From Prevotella ihumii (GTDB lineage Bacteria > Bacteroidota > Bacteroidia > Bacteroidales > Bacteroidaceae), in assembly GCF_900155655.1 (NCBI RefSeq), contig NZ_LT706987.1, forward strand, positions 1,603,936 to 1,667,935: a DNA stretch of 64,000 nucleotides. Direction: 5' to 3'. The notes beneath the pieces were generated by a model. It was not told the origin of the DNA. It was given only the letters and a program-made list of their open reading frames with translations, and ran no database searches. Positions 51,357 to 60,459 of the stretch are shown one piece after another. Positions within the stretch are counted from its first letter, which is position 1, and each line of letters begins with the position of its first letter. The position numbers and the translations under genes were made by a program.

Positions 51357-51593
51357 AGCAATTTAAAGTTGCCTTTTATTTCTGCGTTATGAGTTTGAAG
51401 ATAGGTTAATGAGCTACGTTGTTTTTACCCATTAATTCCTATTTCTATAACCATTTTGTAATACAACTCACCTATATATACATTAAAATAGGTATAGTAT
51501 GCTTTCTATATGCTTTTTGAAAGAAAAAAGCAAATAGTTTCAAATCTTCTAAAAAATCCATCGAAAAAATTAGGTTGTAATAAATATATTTCC

Positions 51594-51601
51594 TAAATTT
51601 G
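51594..51601 (+). promoter_or_regulatory. -7 box of the glutamine synthetase-family gene
   Basis: TAAATTTG, a fit to TAnnTTTG, 40 bp before the preferred start. The upstream TTGTAA is at a short distance for a -33 box. Confidence 0.55.
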
Positions 51602-51640
51602 CAAAAGATAATAACTGAAAACTTAAATGTACTATCAATT

Positions 51641-53146
51641 ATGGAAAATCACTCATTTGTGATCTATGCTAACAAGTTAGAAGCACAATTAAAGAAATCT
51701 TCTAAAGAGTTTACAAAGGCTGATATTATGCAGTTGGTTCAAGAACTTGACATCAAGATGGTTAAGTTTATGTACCCTGCTGGTGACGGTCGTTTGAAGA
51801 CTTTGAACTTTATGCTCAACTCGGTTGAGTATCTCGAAACTATCCTCACTTCAGGTGAGCGTGTAGACGGTTCTTCACTCTTCAGCTTTATTCAGGCTAG
51901 TAGCAGCGACCTCTATGTAATGCCACGTTTCTCAACAGCATTTATGGACCCATTCGAAGAAATACCAACATTGTGTATGCTTTGTTCTTTCTTCAACCGC
52001 GATGGTCAGCCATTAGAGTCAGCTCCTGAATACACATTGCGCAAGGCTATGAAGTCTTTCACAGATGTTACAGGTATGGAGTTCCAAGCTATGGGCGAGT
52101 TGGAATACTACGTTATCAGCCCAGAAGAAGACGTATTTGAAGCTACAGACCAGAAGGGTTATCACGAAAGCGCACCATTTGCTAAGGCTAACGACTTCCG
52201 TACACGCTGTATGAAGCTCATCGCTGAATGTGGTGGTCAGATTAAGTACGGTCACTCTGAGGTAGGTACTTTCTTTGAAGAAGGTAAGTGCTTCGAGCAG
52301 AACGAAATAGAGTTCTTACCAGTTGCAGCTAACGATTGCGCTGACCAATTGCTCATCGCTAAGTGGATTATCCGTAACCTCGCTTACCTTGAAGGCTACG
52401 ATATTACATTCGCTCCAAAGATTACAGTGGGCAAGGCTGGTTCTGGTATGCACATTCACATGCGCATTATGAAGGACGGCAAGAACCTTATGCTCGATGG
52501 CAACAAGCTTTCTGAAAACGCACGCCGCGCTATTGCAGGTATGATGAAGTTGGCTGAAAGTATCACTGCCTTTGGTAACAAGAACCCTACTTCTTACTTC
52601 CGTCTCGTTCCTCATCAGGAAGCTCCTACAAACGTATGTTGGGGTATGAGCAATCGTTCTGTACTCGTTCGTGTACCTCTCGGTTGGACATCAGGCGAAG
52701 ATATGTGCCATAAGGCTAACCCAATCGAAGCTGAAACAGCTCGCGATTATAGCATCAAGCAGACTGTTGAAATGCGTTCACCAGACGCTTCTGCTGACGT
52801 TTATCAGCTCTTGGCAGGTCTTTGTGTTGCTTGCCGTCACGGTTTCGAAATCGAAGATGCACTCGAAGTGGCTGATGCTACATTCGCTGATGGAGACATC
52901 CACGACGCTAAGAATGCAGAGCGTTACGCTAAGTTGGCTCAGTTGCCAGATAGCTGTGTTGCATCTGCTGACTGCTTGGAACGCCAACGTGCAGTTTACG
53001 AGAAGTACAATGTATTCTCTCCAGCTATGATTGATGGTATCATCGCTGAATTGCGCAAGTTTGATGACCGCACTCTCCGTGAAGAATTGAAGAACAACGA
53101 GAAGGGTGTGTTCGAACTCGTTAAGCGTTTCTATCACTGCGGTTAA
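51641..53146 (+). CDS. Glutamine synthetase-family protein (type I-like)
   Basis: The family joins ammonia or an amine to glutamate with ATP. Start chosen at 51641 (MENHSFVIYANKLEAQ, 501 residues), just downstream of the -7 box. Visible are the beta-grasp MYPAGDGRLKTLNF, metal-binding MGELEYYVISPEED, the SGMHIHM His region, YFRLVPHQEAPTNVCWGMSNR and EMRSPDASADVYQLLAGL. Some positions differ from standard GlnA: the usual SANPY reads SADVY, and the YKRLVPGYEAP block reads YFRLVPHQEAP. It may therefore be a glutamine synthetase variant or a gamma-glutamyl-amine ligase. The gene prefers a narrow set of codons, suggesting high expression. Confidence 0.85.
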   Translation: MENHSFVIYANKLEAQLKKSSKEFTKADIMQLVQELDIKMVKFMYPAGDGRLKTLNFMLNSVEYLETILTSGERVDGSSLFSFIQASSSDLYVMPRFSTAFMDPFEEIPTLCMLCSFFNRDGQPLESAPEYTLRKAMKSFTDVTGMEFQAMGELEYYVISPEEDVFEATDQKGYHESAPFAKANDFRTRCMKLIAECGGQIKYGHSEVGTFFEEGKCFEQNEIEFLPVAANDCADQLLIAKWIIRNLAYLEGYDITFAPKITVGKAGSGMHIHMRIMKDGKNLMLDGNKLSENARRAIAGMMKLAESITAFGNKNPTSYFRLVPHQEAPTNVCWGMSNRSVLVRVPLGWTSGEDMCHKANPIEAETARDYSIKQTVEMRSPDASADVYQLLAGLCVACRHGFEIEDALEVADATFADGDIHDAKNAERYAKLAQLPDSCVASADCLERQRAVYEKYNVFSPAMIDGIIAELRKFDDRTLREELKNNEKGVFELVKRFYHCG

Positions 53147-53173
53147 TACGCACTGACATAAAAATAAGATAAT

Positions 53174-53230
53174 AAAACCTGTATACAGACCTCTTTTGAG
53201 TTTCAAGAGGGGGACTGTATATAGGTTTTT
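53174..53230 (+). terminator. Terminator after the glutamine synthetase-family gene
   Basis: AAAACCTGTATACAG pairs with CTGTATATAGGTTTT, with further internal pairing (CCTCTT with AAGAGG). A T-run closes it. Confidence 0.8.
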
Positions 53231-53264
53231 ATGTTATTATTAAGCAAGGTTTAAAGATTTTGTG

Positions 53265-53272
53265 TACCTTTG
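53265..53272 (+). promoter_or_regulatory. -7 box upstream of ugd
   Basis: TACCTTTG followed by CAT. If used, the ugd message has a leader of about 200 nt that contains the 12-unit 9-bp repeat array. The -33 box is weak. Confidence 0.6.
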
Positions 53273-53329
53273 CATAGGGCAATGGTTGCTCTTCTTAACT
53301 TAAGAATTAAGGCAGAGTTTTACGAACTT

Positions 53330-53437
53330 GTCAGCTTTATCAGACTTGTCCGACCAGTCCGACCAGTCCGATCAGTCCGACCAGTCTGACCAGTCTGACT
53401 TGTCCGACTCGTCCGACTTGTCTGACCAATACAACTT
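53330..53437. repeat. 9-bp repeat array (twelve units) in the ugd leader
   Basis: Twelve consecutive 9-mers run from GTCAGCTTT to ATACAACTT, with the clear consensus GTCCGACCA/GTCYGACTT in the middle ten. The phase is kept without a single insertion over 108 bp. It is the longest array of this family in the window. Confidence 0.9.
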
Positions 53438-53481
53438 GCCCAAAAAGGCTTACAACCCCCAACTTACATTGGCTAAAAGAT

Positions 53482-54732
53482 ATGGAAAACGACATTAAAA
53501 TAGCAGTTGCAGGTACAGGCTACGTGGGACTGAGCATAGCTACTCTTTTGAGTCAGCACCACGAAGTTGTGGCAGTAGATGTGGTGAAAGAAAAGGTGGA
53601 AATGATAAACAATCGGGTTTCACCTATACAAGACGACTATATTGAGGCGTATTTAGCTGAAAAAGAACTGCATCTAACGGCTACTTTAGACGGTGAAACG
53701 GCATACAAAGATGCTGATTTCGTTGTGATTGCCACACCTACCAACTATGATGCGGTGAAGAACTATTTTGATACAACACACGTTGAAGAGGTGATTGAAA
53801 TGGTGATGCGTGTCAATCCGAGGGCAGTGATGGTAATCAAGTCGACCATTCCTGTGGGCTATACAGAGAGCGTTCGCCAAAAGTATAATTGTCAGAACAT
53901 TATCTTTGCACCCGAATTTCTGCGCGAAAGTAAGGCGTTATACGACAACTTGTACCCCAATCGTATTATTGTAGGTTGCCCTAAAGGTGACGAACGATTG
54001 GACAAGGCTGCCCACGATTTTGCTGCCTTATTGCAAGAAGGAGCTATAAAGCAAGATATTCCTACGCTTTTTATGGGCTTGACCGAGGCTGAAGCCGTTA
54101 AACTCTTTGCCAATACCTATCTTGCGTTGCGTGTGAGCTATTTTAACGAGTTGGACACCTACGCCGAAGTGAAGGGTTTGAACACGTCGGACATTATTCA
54201 AGGTGTGTGTTTAGATAATCGCATAGGTTCGTTTTACAATAATCCTTCTTTTGGTTATGGTGGTTATTGCTTGCCAAAAGACACGAAACAGCTGCTTGCC
54301 AATTACTCTGATGTGCCTGAAAACTTAATTCAAGCCATTGTGGAAAGCAACCGTACACGCAAAGACTTCATTGCCGATCAAGTGTTGCATAAGGCTGGTT
54401 ATTACGACTATTATGAGCAAGGCAACTACAACCCCAAGGTAGAAAAAGAATGTGTGATAGGTGTTTACAGACTTACAATGAAGTCGAACAGCGACAACTT
54501 CCGACAGAGTTCCATACAAGGTGTGATGAAACGCATCAAGGCTAAGGGCGCAAAGGTGATAATCTATGAGCCAACGCTTGAGGACGGTACAACGTTTTTT
54601 GGAAGTGTGGTGGTGAACGACCTCAATAAGTTTAAAGCCGATAGTGATGAGATTATTGCCAACAGATACGATGAAGCGTTGGCAGATGTGAAAGAAAAGG
54701 TTTATACACGTGACATCTTCCAATGCGATTAG
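53482..54732 (+). CDS. ugd: UDP-glucose 6-dehydrogenase family protein
   Basis: It oxidises UDP-glucose (or a related UDP-sugar) to the uronic acid with two NAD+, for capsule or surface glycans. The 416-residue length fits. Features: N-terminal Rossmann motif [17 protein letters not shown], the [10 protein letters not shown] loop, [31 protein letters not shown], central helix [20 protein letters not shown], and the catalytic Cys in [18 protein letters not shown]. No glycosyltransferases flank it. The esterase gene follows 26 bp downstream. Confidence 0.93.
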   Translation: MENDIKIAVAGTGYVGLSIATLLSQHHEVVAVDVVKEKVEMINNRVSPIQDDYIEAYLAEKELHLTATLDGETAYKDADFVVIATPTNYDAVKNYFDTTHVEEVIEMVMRVNPRAVMVIKSTIPVGYTESVRQKYNCQNIIFAPEFLRESKALYDNLYPNRIIVGCPKGDERLDKAAHDFAALLQEGAIKQDIPTLFMGLTEAEAVKLFANTYLALRVSYFNELDTYAEVKGLNTSDIIQGVCLDNRIGSFYNNPSFGYGGYCLPKDTKQLLANYSDVPENLIQAIVESNRTRKDFIADQVLHKAGYYDYYEQGNYNPKVEKECVIGVYRLTMKSNSDNFRQSSIQGVMKRIKAKGAKVIIYEPTLEDGTTFFGSVVVNDLNKFKADSDEIIANRYDEALADVKEKVYTRDIFQCD

Positions 54733-54758
54733 AATAGAAAGTAGACGAGAGAAAAGGA

Positions 54759-55673
54759 ATGGTTATGATTGAAAAGATTGAAGAGGAAGGCGAACATTTT
54801 AAAGGATTGATGCGAGTAGAGGTAACACAGCCTCGCATAGACCTAATAAATGAAGTGGTGTATGCGCAATATTTTGGCAATGGCACACGCTCACTCCGTA
54901 TGACAATCTTTATGCCTAACACCAAAGACCCAAAACCTTGTGTTGTGTATTTCCCTGGTGGAGGCTTCACAACATCAGATTATGGCAAGTGGAGTAGAGT
55001 GCGTATGGCACTTGCTTTGCAAGGTTTTGTGGTGGCAGCGGTGGAATATCGTCCTTTGCCTTTTGCTTTTCCGTCTATGCTCATTGATGGAAAGGCTGCT
55101 ATTCGTTATCTGCGCGCCCACGCTGAGCAGTTTGGTATAGATACAAACAGAATAGGTGTGATGGGCAATTCGGCAGGTGGCTACTTGGCACAATTGGTTA
55201 CGATGACTGCCAACGAACGAGAGTTTGATGTTGGCGACTTCTTAGAATATTCGTCTGAAGTTCAGGCTTGTTGCGATATATTCGGTCCTTACAATTTTGA
55301 AACAATCAGTGAAGGATATTCAAAAGAAGTGCAGACGTGGCATAACTCGCCAGCTGCCTCTGAAGCATTGTTGGTGGGTGGAATTACATACGGCACAGAG
55401 CCAGCTGCAAGCATTCCTAATAATGCTATGAAAGCGTTGTGGGCAAGTCCTAAAGGACATCTGCACGCCAATCTTCCACCTTTTCTTATTATGCACGGAA
55501 CAGCGGACAAGATGGTGTCGAAATATCAAAGCGAACATCTCTACAAAGCCCTTAAACAGCTTAATGTACCTGCAGAGTTCTATTTGTTGGAAGGTGCAGG
55601 ACACGGTGATGACCCTTGGTTTCAACAGCCAGTTATCGACTTGATTGTAGGTTGGTTCAAAAAACATTTGTAG
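54759..55673 (+). CDS. Alpha/beta hydrolase (acetyl-esterase-like)
   Basis: This 304-residue serine esterase of the hormone-sensitive-lipase or BD-FAE type has the oxyanion-hole segment VVYFPGGGFTTSDYG, nucleophile elbow VMGNSAGGYLAQL, acid residue in PPFLIMHGTADKMV and His in LEGAGHGDDPWF. No signal peptide is seen, so it is probably cytoplasmic. Such enzymes often deacetylate sugars or small esters, and the UDP-glucose dehydrogenase directly upstream hints at glycan metabolism. The substrate is unknown. An ATG two codons later is an alternative start. Confidence 0.85.
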   Translation: MVMIEKIEEEGEHFKGLMRVEVTQPRIDLINEVVYAQYFGNGTRSLRMTIFMPNTKDPKPCVVYFPGGGFTTSDYGKWSRVRMALALQGFVVAAVEYRPLPFAFPSMLIDGKAAIRYLRAHAEQFGIDTNRIGVMGNSAGGYLAQLVTMTANEREFDVGDFLEYSSEVQACCDIFGPYNFETISEGYSKEVQTWHNSPAASEALLVGGITYGTEPAASIPNNAMKALWASPKGHLHANLPPFLIMHGTADKMVSKYQSEHLYKALKQLNVPAEFYLLEGAGHGDDPWFQQPVIDLIVGWFKKHL

Positions 55674-55774
55674 TTTGTTTCCGACATAACCTCTATTTTT
55701 GTGTGTTCTGCTTTCGCTTGGTAAGTCGAATAATTTACTTACTTTTGAGTATTGCAGCACGCTAAAAAGCATTG

Positions 55775-55804
55775 TAATTTTGTAGTCTTAAAAGATTGAC
55801 TACA
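55775..55804 (+). promoter_or_regulatory. Promoter and overlapping palindrome of the envelope locus
   Basis: ATTG (55751-55754), a 20-bp spacer and TAATTTTG (55775-55782) give a near-consensus promoter. TGTAGTC at 55781-55787 and GACTACA at 55798-55804 form a 7-bp inverted repeat overlapping the -7 box and ending two bases before the ATG. A repressor bound here, or a leader hairpin, could silence the locus. Confidence 0.55.
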
Positions 55805-55806
55805 AA

Positions 55807-58536
55807 ATGAAACAAACAAGGAGCATTCTTTTTATATTGTTTCTTTTCTGTACTACCATTGCTTGGGCGCAGGAAGTTACGAGTGGACTTGTTTTGGAAA
55901 GCATAAGTCGTCAGCCTGTTATGGGAGCTGCCATTGTGATAGACAGTAGCAAAAATGTGGTAGCCATAACTGATATGAATGGACGGTTTCAGGCTAAAAA
56001 TATTCAAGGGAAAACTATCCGAATTAGTTATATCGGCTTTAAGCCATTGGTGGTGAAAGCTCAAAATAACAATACCTATTATTTAGTAGAAGACACAAAT
56101 GCGTTGGCTGAAGTAGTAGTTACGGCACAGGAGTCGAAAGGACTCTCTGCTGCATCTACAATAGGCAAGCAAGCAATAGAACATTTGCAGCCGTCAAGTT
56201 TTTCAGATTTGTTGGAATTATTACCAGGTGGACGCTCTGTTGACCCTTCACTCAATGCTCCAAATAATATTCGGCTACGTGAAGCAACGCCTACTAATAG
56301 TGCTAATTATGCTACTTCTTCTTTAGGAACGAGCTTTGTGATTGATGGTGCTCCAGTTTTTGCTAACGCTAATAAAGAATATCTTTCTGGAGCGTGGGAA
56401 GCAAAAGTTACCCAACGCGACTTTACAAATCAGGGTGTTGATATGCGAGCTTTATCAACCGATGATATAGAAAAAGTAGAAATAGTACGTGGTATTCCTT
56501 CTGTGGAGTATGGCGATTTAACGAGTGGTCTTGTAAAGATAGAACGTCGCAGAGGTGGTCATAATTTGAATGCACGCTTTAAAGCTGATATGAGCAGCAA
56601 GCTTTTCTATCTTTCTAAAGGAATTGAGTTTGGAAAAGGTTGGACGCTTAATCTTAGTGCTGATTATTTAGATGCCAACCGCGATCCTCGCAATACATTG
56701 GAACGTTATTCCCGTATCACGTTTTCTGCACGAACAAGTGCGTTGTGGAAGAGAAATACTTATACTATAAAATGGATAAATAATGCTGATTATGGAGGTT
56801 CGTTTGATGATGAAAAGCTCGACCCTGACCTTAATCAAGGAAAACTCGACACTTATAAATCACGTTATAATCGCCTTGCATTCAACTCGTCTTTAGATGT
56901 TTCGTTTAAGCAGAATGCGTGGCTTAAATTTATTGGAGCGACTTTCTCTACAAGTTATCAGCACGATGTGGTTTCACGCTTACGCTTGGTGCAACTTTCA
57001 CGTATGATGCCTGCACTTACCACTACTGAAGCGGGTGAACACACAGTTGATATTTTGCCTTATACCTATTATGGGCAACACGATGTGGAGGGTAGACCCT
57101 TTAATCTGTTTGCACGTGTGAAAGCTAAGTTGCAAGTTCCTTCAGCAAGAATTTCTAACACATTGCTTTTGGGTACTGACTTCTCATTAGACAAGAATTA
57201 CGGTGATGGGCAGCGTTTTAACCCCTTAGCACCTCTTTATACAGGTACTTCGGTGCGTCCTCGCAGGTTTTCTGTTATACCTGCAATGAATACGCTTGCT
57301 TTTTATGCTGAAGAACGGTTATTACTGCCTATTGGTCGATACAGATTAGAACTGAATGGCGGTATTAGAATGAATCAGATGCTAAATTTACCCACTCACT
57401 ATGCTATGCACGGACATTGGTATGTTGATCCTCGTGTAAAAATAGGGTGGACATTTCCACAATTTCGTATCGGTAAATGGGCTACCCATATACGATTACA
57501 GGGTGGTGTAGGACAGCATACAAAGTTTCCTACGATGGATTATATTTACCCAGAGCCACGTTATTTGGACATAGTTCAGCTTAGCTATTATCACCCTGTG
57601 GAGGCTTTCCGCACTATCAATGTGCGTACTTATGTGCTTGATGTTGTTAATAAAAATATTTCTCCGGCACGCAATCTGAAGTGGGAAGTAGGTACAGATG
57701 TAACTTTTGCAGGTAACCATCTATCTGTAACGCTTTTCCGTGAAGATATGCAGTCGGGTTTTCGTACCAATACGGTGTATCAGTCATTTCGTTTTAAGCA
57801 ATTCGACACTTCAGGTATCAATGCTAATAGTCTTGTTGCCCCTCCTGATGTACAAACCTTGCCCTATGCTATGGTGCAAGAATTGTTTGGCTCAACAACC
57901 TATTCAAATGGTAGTCGCACACTGAAACGAGGGTTAGAATATAATTTTTCTACTCGTCGTTTTTCATCACTGCATACTCGTCTTACGATTAACGGTGCAT
58001 GGTTTCGTACGCTCTACCACAATTCGCAAGTGGTAGCCTATCGTCCCACAGCAGTTCTGGATGGAAAACAAATACAGTATGTCGGGCTTTATCGTGATAA
58101 CGATGGATTGAGAACAGAAATGGCAAATACCAACTTCATATTTGATACCGACATTCCAAAACTCCGTTTGGGTTTTTCTGTATCGGCACAATGTCTTTGG
58201 TTTACTTCTTCTCAGCGTCTGCCACTCAGCAATGAACCTGATAAGTATATATCGCCCGATGGCGCATTGCACGATTGGAAAGCAGAGGACGCAAATGATA
58301 CTTACTTGCGTTTCCTTGTACGTGATCATACACCAAAAGAGTATATTAAATATAATGTGCCATTCTCAATGAACTTGAATCTTAAAGTAACAAAGAAATT
58401 GCTGAACGACCATTTAAATATAGCAATGTTTTGTAATAGACTTTTAGATTATACACCTAACTACACCCAAAATGGAATTATTATCCGACGAAGCGTAAGA
58501 CCTTATTTTGGGTTGGAAATAAATATTAAATTATGA
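55807..58536 (+). CDS. TonB-dependent outer-membrane receptor with carboxypeptidase-like N-domain
   Basis: This 909-residue protein has a signal peptide (ending near IAWAQ), a carboxypeptidase-regulatory-like domain of about 80 residues (TSGLVLESISRQPVMGAAIV and DMNGRFQAKNIQGKTIRISY), a plug (ALAEVVVTAQESKG; STDDIEKVEIVRGIPSVEYG) and a barrel closing at GLEINIKL. There is no SusD-like partner, so this is not a classic polysaccharide locus. It heads an operon whose next gene overlaps by 4 bp, followed by two further envelope proteins and an M16 protease. A protein or peptide ligand is the simplest guess. Confidence 0.92.
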   Translation: MKQTRSILFILFLFCTTIAWAQEVTSGLVLESISRQPVMGAAIVIDSSKNVVAITDMNGRFQAKNIQGKTIRISYIGFKPLVVKAQNNNTYYLVEDTNALAEVVVTAQESKGLSAASTIGKQAIEHLQPSSFSDLLELLPGGRSVDPSLNAPNNIRLREATPTNSANYATSSLGTSFVIDGAPVFANANKEYLSGAWEAKVTQRDFTNQGVDMRALSTDDIEKVEIVRGIPSVEYGDLTSGLVKIERRRGGHNLNARFKADMSSKLFYLSKGIEFGKGWTLNLSADYLDANRDPRNTLERYSRITFSARTSALWKRNTYTIKWINNADYGGSFDDEKLDPDLNQGKLDTYKSRYNRLAFNSSLDVSFKQNAWLKFIGATFSTSYQHDVVSRLRLVQLSRMMPALTTTEAGEHTVDILPYTYYGQHDVEGRPFNLFARVKAKLQVPSARISNTLLLGTDFSLDKNYGDGQRFNPLAPLYTGTSVRPRRFSVIPAMNTLAFYAEERLLLPIGRYRLELNGGIRMNQMLNLPTHYAMHGHWYVDPRVKIGWTFPQFRIGKWATHIRLQGGVGQHTKFPTMDYIYPEPRYLDIVQLSYYHPVEAFRTINVRTYVLDVVNKNISPARNLKWEVGTDVTFAGNHLSVTLFREDMQSGFRTNTVYQSFRFKQFDTSGINANSLVAPPDVQTLPYAMVQELFGSTTYSNGSRTLKRGLEYNFSTRRFSSLHTRLTINGAWFRTLYHNSQVVAYRPTAVLDGKQIQYVGLYRDNDGLRTEMANTNFIFDTDIPKLRLGFSVSAQCLWFTSSQRLPLSNEPDKYISPDGALHDWKAEDANDTYLRFLVRDHTPKEYIKYNVPFSMNLNLKVTKKLLNDHLNIAMFCNRLLDYTPNYTQNGIIIRRSVRPYFGLEINIKL

Positions 58537-58916
58537 AGCAATATTTTTTAATAATAGTTTTAGTCTTTATGTCTTTATGTCTTGCATCGTGTCATAACGA
58601 TGTGGAAAACTATATGGTAGAAACTTCTATCACTCTAAATAGTGCAGATGCAACACAGATAGACAGAGTTCAAGCCACGGCAACCTTTACGAATTTAAAT
58701 ACAAAGCAGGTTATAAGCTCTACAAATTTTTATGGTAATAAACTTACAGAAAAAGTTTTACGAGGGGCTTATCAAATCTCGATAGATGGTATAATACGTT
58801 ATACGGATAAAAACAATGAAGTTAAAGTGCGGTCGTTTCGTAGTAAAACCGACTTTGTAAGCCTTGTAAATAGTAAAGAGCAGTCCATAGAGATGCAACC
58901 TATTTTTATAGACTAA
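58533..58916 (+). CDS. Small lipoprotein of the receptor locus
   Basis: This 127-residue protein has a lipoprotein signal (IVLVFMSLCLASC, acylated Cys at 20). The mature part is a single beta-rich domain (VETSITLNSADATQIDRVQA, then TATFTNLNTKQVISSTNFYG) that resembles the N-terminal domain of the second lipoprotein at 60460, both with a strand-turn-strand pattern on a transthyretin-like scheme. Its start overlaps the receptor stop (ATGA). Probably surface or periplasmic. The function is unknown; a substrate-capturing partner of the receptor is likely from position. Confidence 0.8.
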   Translation: MKQYFLIIVLVFMSLCLASCHNDVENYMVETSITLNSADATQIDRVQATATFTNLNTKQVISSTNFYGNKLTEKVLRGAYQISIDGIIRYTDKNNEVKVRSFRSKTDFVSLVNSKEQSIEMQPIFID

Positions 58917-58919
58917 AAA

Positions 58920-60425
58920 ATGAATAGTTACCGATTTCTATATATAATAATAACTTTATTTTGTGCAGACTTTAGCTTTGCACAAGATACAGCATACATT
59001 GAACGTGTTACAATGGCACGCATTATAGAGAAAGAAACTTGGAGTAATCCAGCTTCTTATGGACGTGCTTTTCGATTTAACCATTCGGAGCTCTCACTCA
59101 CTGCCGATAGAGAAAATGCTAACGTTCCGTTTATACTTGAGAAAGGAAAGGGACATAAATCTATTGAAGCTATGGCAACATCGTATATTCGACTCTCAAA
59201 GTATACCACGGTCTGGGGTAGTGCAGCATATCTCACAGGGCAAACCACAGGAATACGTTGGAATTCTACAACAGACTATGACTTGCTTGCGCCTTATTTG
59301 CTTGCAGATACCGTAGGAGGTGATACTGAACGAGAAAGGTATCAATTTTCAGGTGGATATACTACAAAAGTGGGACGTTGGGATGTAGGTACGGAATTAC
59401 AATTCCGTGCCGAACAAGAATGGAGACGAAAAGACCCACGTATGAAAGGAGTAGTTTCTGATTTGAAACTGAAAGTAGGTGCAACTTACCCAGTAGCTTC
59501 TTATCGCTTTGGAGTAGCCTTGCAAGGAAATATTTATAAGCAATCGAACGATGTAGATATATATAATGAATTAGGAGGTGCTACTGAATATATCTTTACG
59601 GGATTAGGTACATACTACAAACGATTTTCAGGTGCGAATACAGATGTGAACTATAAAGGCAAAGGCATAGCAACTTCGATTTTTATGATACCACTTGCAA
59701 ATTATGGCATCTTTGCTAATGCAACATTTGAAAAGCAAAGTTATGAACGAATATCTGCTGAGTACAATTCGCTACCTTTAACTACGCTTTCCAACAATAA
59801 AGCTTCAATATCTGTGGGGTATCGTTGGCAGGGAATACAGCATGTCTTTACGCTTTTGGGACATTATAAGATATTGAGTCAACACGGCATAGAACACGTT
59901 GCAGGCGATGCTGTGGCAGGAGTTTATCCTGTGATAGCCAACCTTACCATGTATAAACACTATGAGACGAAGACTTGCGTTGAAGCAAATTATATTAGTC
60001 GTAAGAAGATTGAATGGAGTATTGGAACGAAAGTTGGTCTTATTTCTAATCAATCAAAGTATATATATTCATATAGAGAAATGAATTTTTCACACATCTT
60101 TGGAGAAATAACAATGCAGATATTACGGCCTCTAAGTAAAAGATGGTGGCTTGATGGCGATTTTACAGCAACTTATTTAGGACGGACAAAAGCCAATATT
60201 ACAATGCCTTATGCAGATATGGAACCCTATTTCGTCCAGTATGTAAATCACAACTTTGCGCAACAAAAAGGCAGTTGTGTAGAAGTGAAAGCTCATCTTC
60301 GTACTGATTATAAATTGAGCGATTCACGCTATGGCGTATTTGCTGAACTTTCAGGAGGTATGATAGCCAATGATGCACATACAAAACGATTGGGCGTTAA
60401 GATTACATTAGGTTTTGTATTTTAA
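58920..60425 (+). CDS. Outer-membrane beta-barrel protein (DUF6850-like)
   Basis: This 501-residue exported protein has a signal peptide (ending FSFAQ), an N-terminal segment of about 40 residues, then a barrel rich in alternating aromatic strands (FRFNHSELSLTADRENAN, YRFGVALQGNIYKQSNDV, ISVGYRWQGIQHVFTLLGHY) ending in LGVKITLGFVF with the terminal Phe needed for assembly. It resembles a family of uncharacterised Bacteroidetes barrels. It lies 3 bp after the lipoprotein gene and is surely co-transcribed. It has no plug, so it is not a second TonB receptor. Confidence 0.78.
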   Translation: MNSYRFLYIIITLFCADFSFAQDTAYIERVTMARIIEKETWSNPASYGRAFRFNHSELSLTADRENANVPFILEKGKGHKSIEAMATSYIRLSKYTTVWGSAAYLTGQTTGIRWNSTTDYDLLAPYLLADTVGGDTERERYQFSGGYTTKVGRWDVGTELQFRAEQEWRRKDPRMKGVVSDLKLKVGATYPVASYRFGVALQGNIYKQSNDVDIYNELGGATEYIFTGLGTYYKRFSGANTDVNYKGKGIATSIFMIPLANYGIFANATFEKQSYERISAEYNSLPLTTLSNNKASISVGYRWQGIQHVFTLLGHYKILSQHGIEHVAGDAVAGVYPVIANLTMYKHYETKTCVEANYISRKKIEWSIGTKVGLISNQSKYIYSYREMNFSHIFGEITMQILRPLSKRWWLDGDFTATYLGRTKANITMPYADMEPYFVQYVNHNFAQQKGSCVEVKAHLRTDYKLSDSRYGVFAELSGGMIANDAHTKRLGVKITLGFVF

Positions 60426-60459
60426 GAAAATTAAATTAGTAACAATAAATTAAGAGAAA

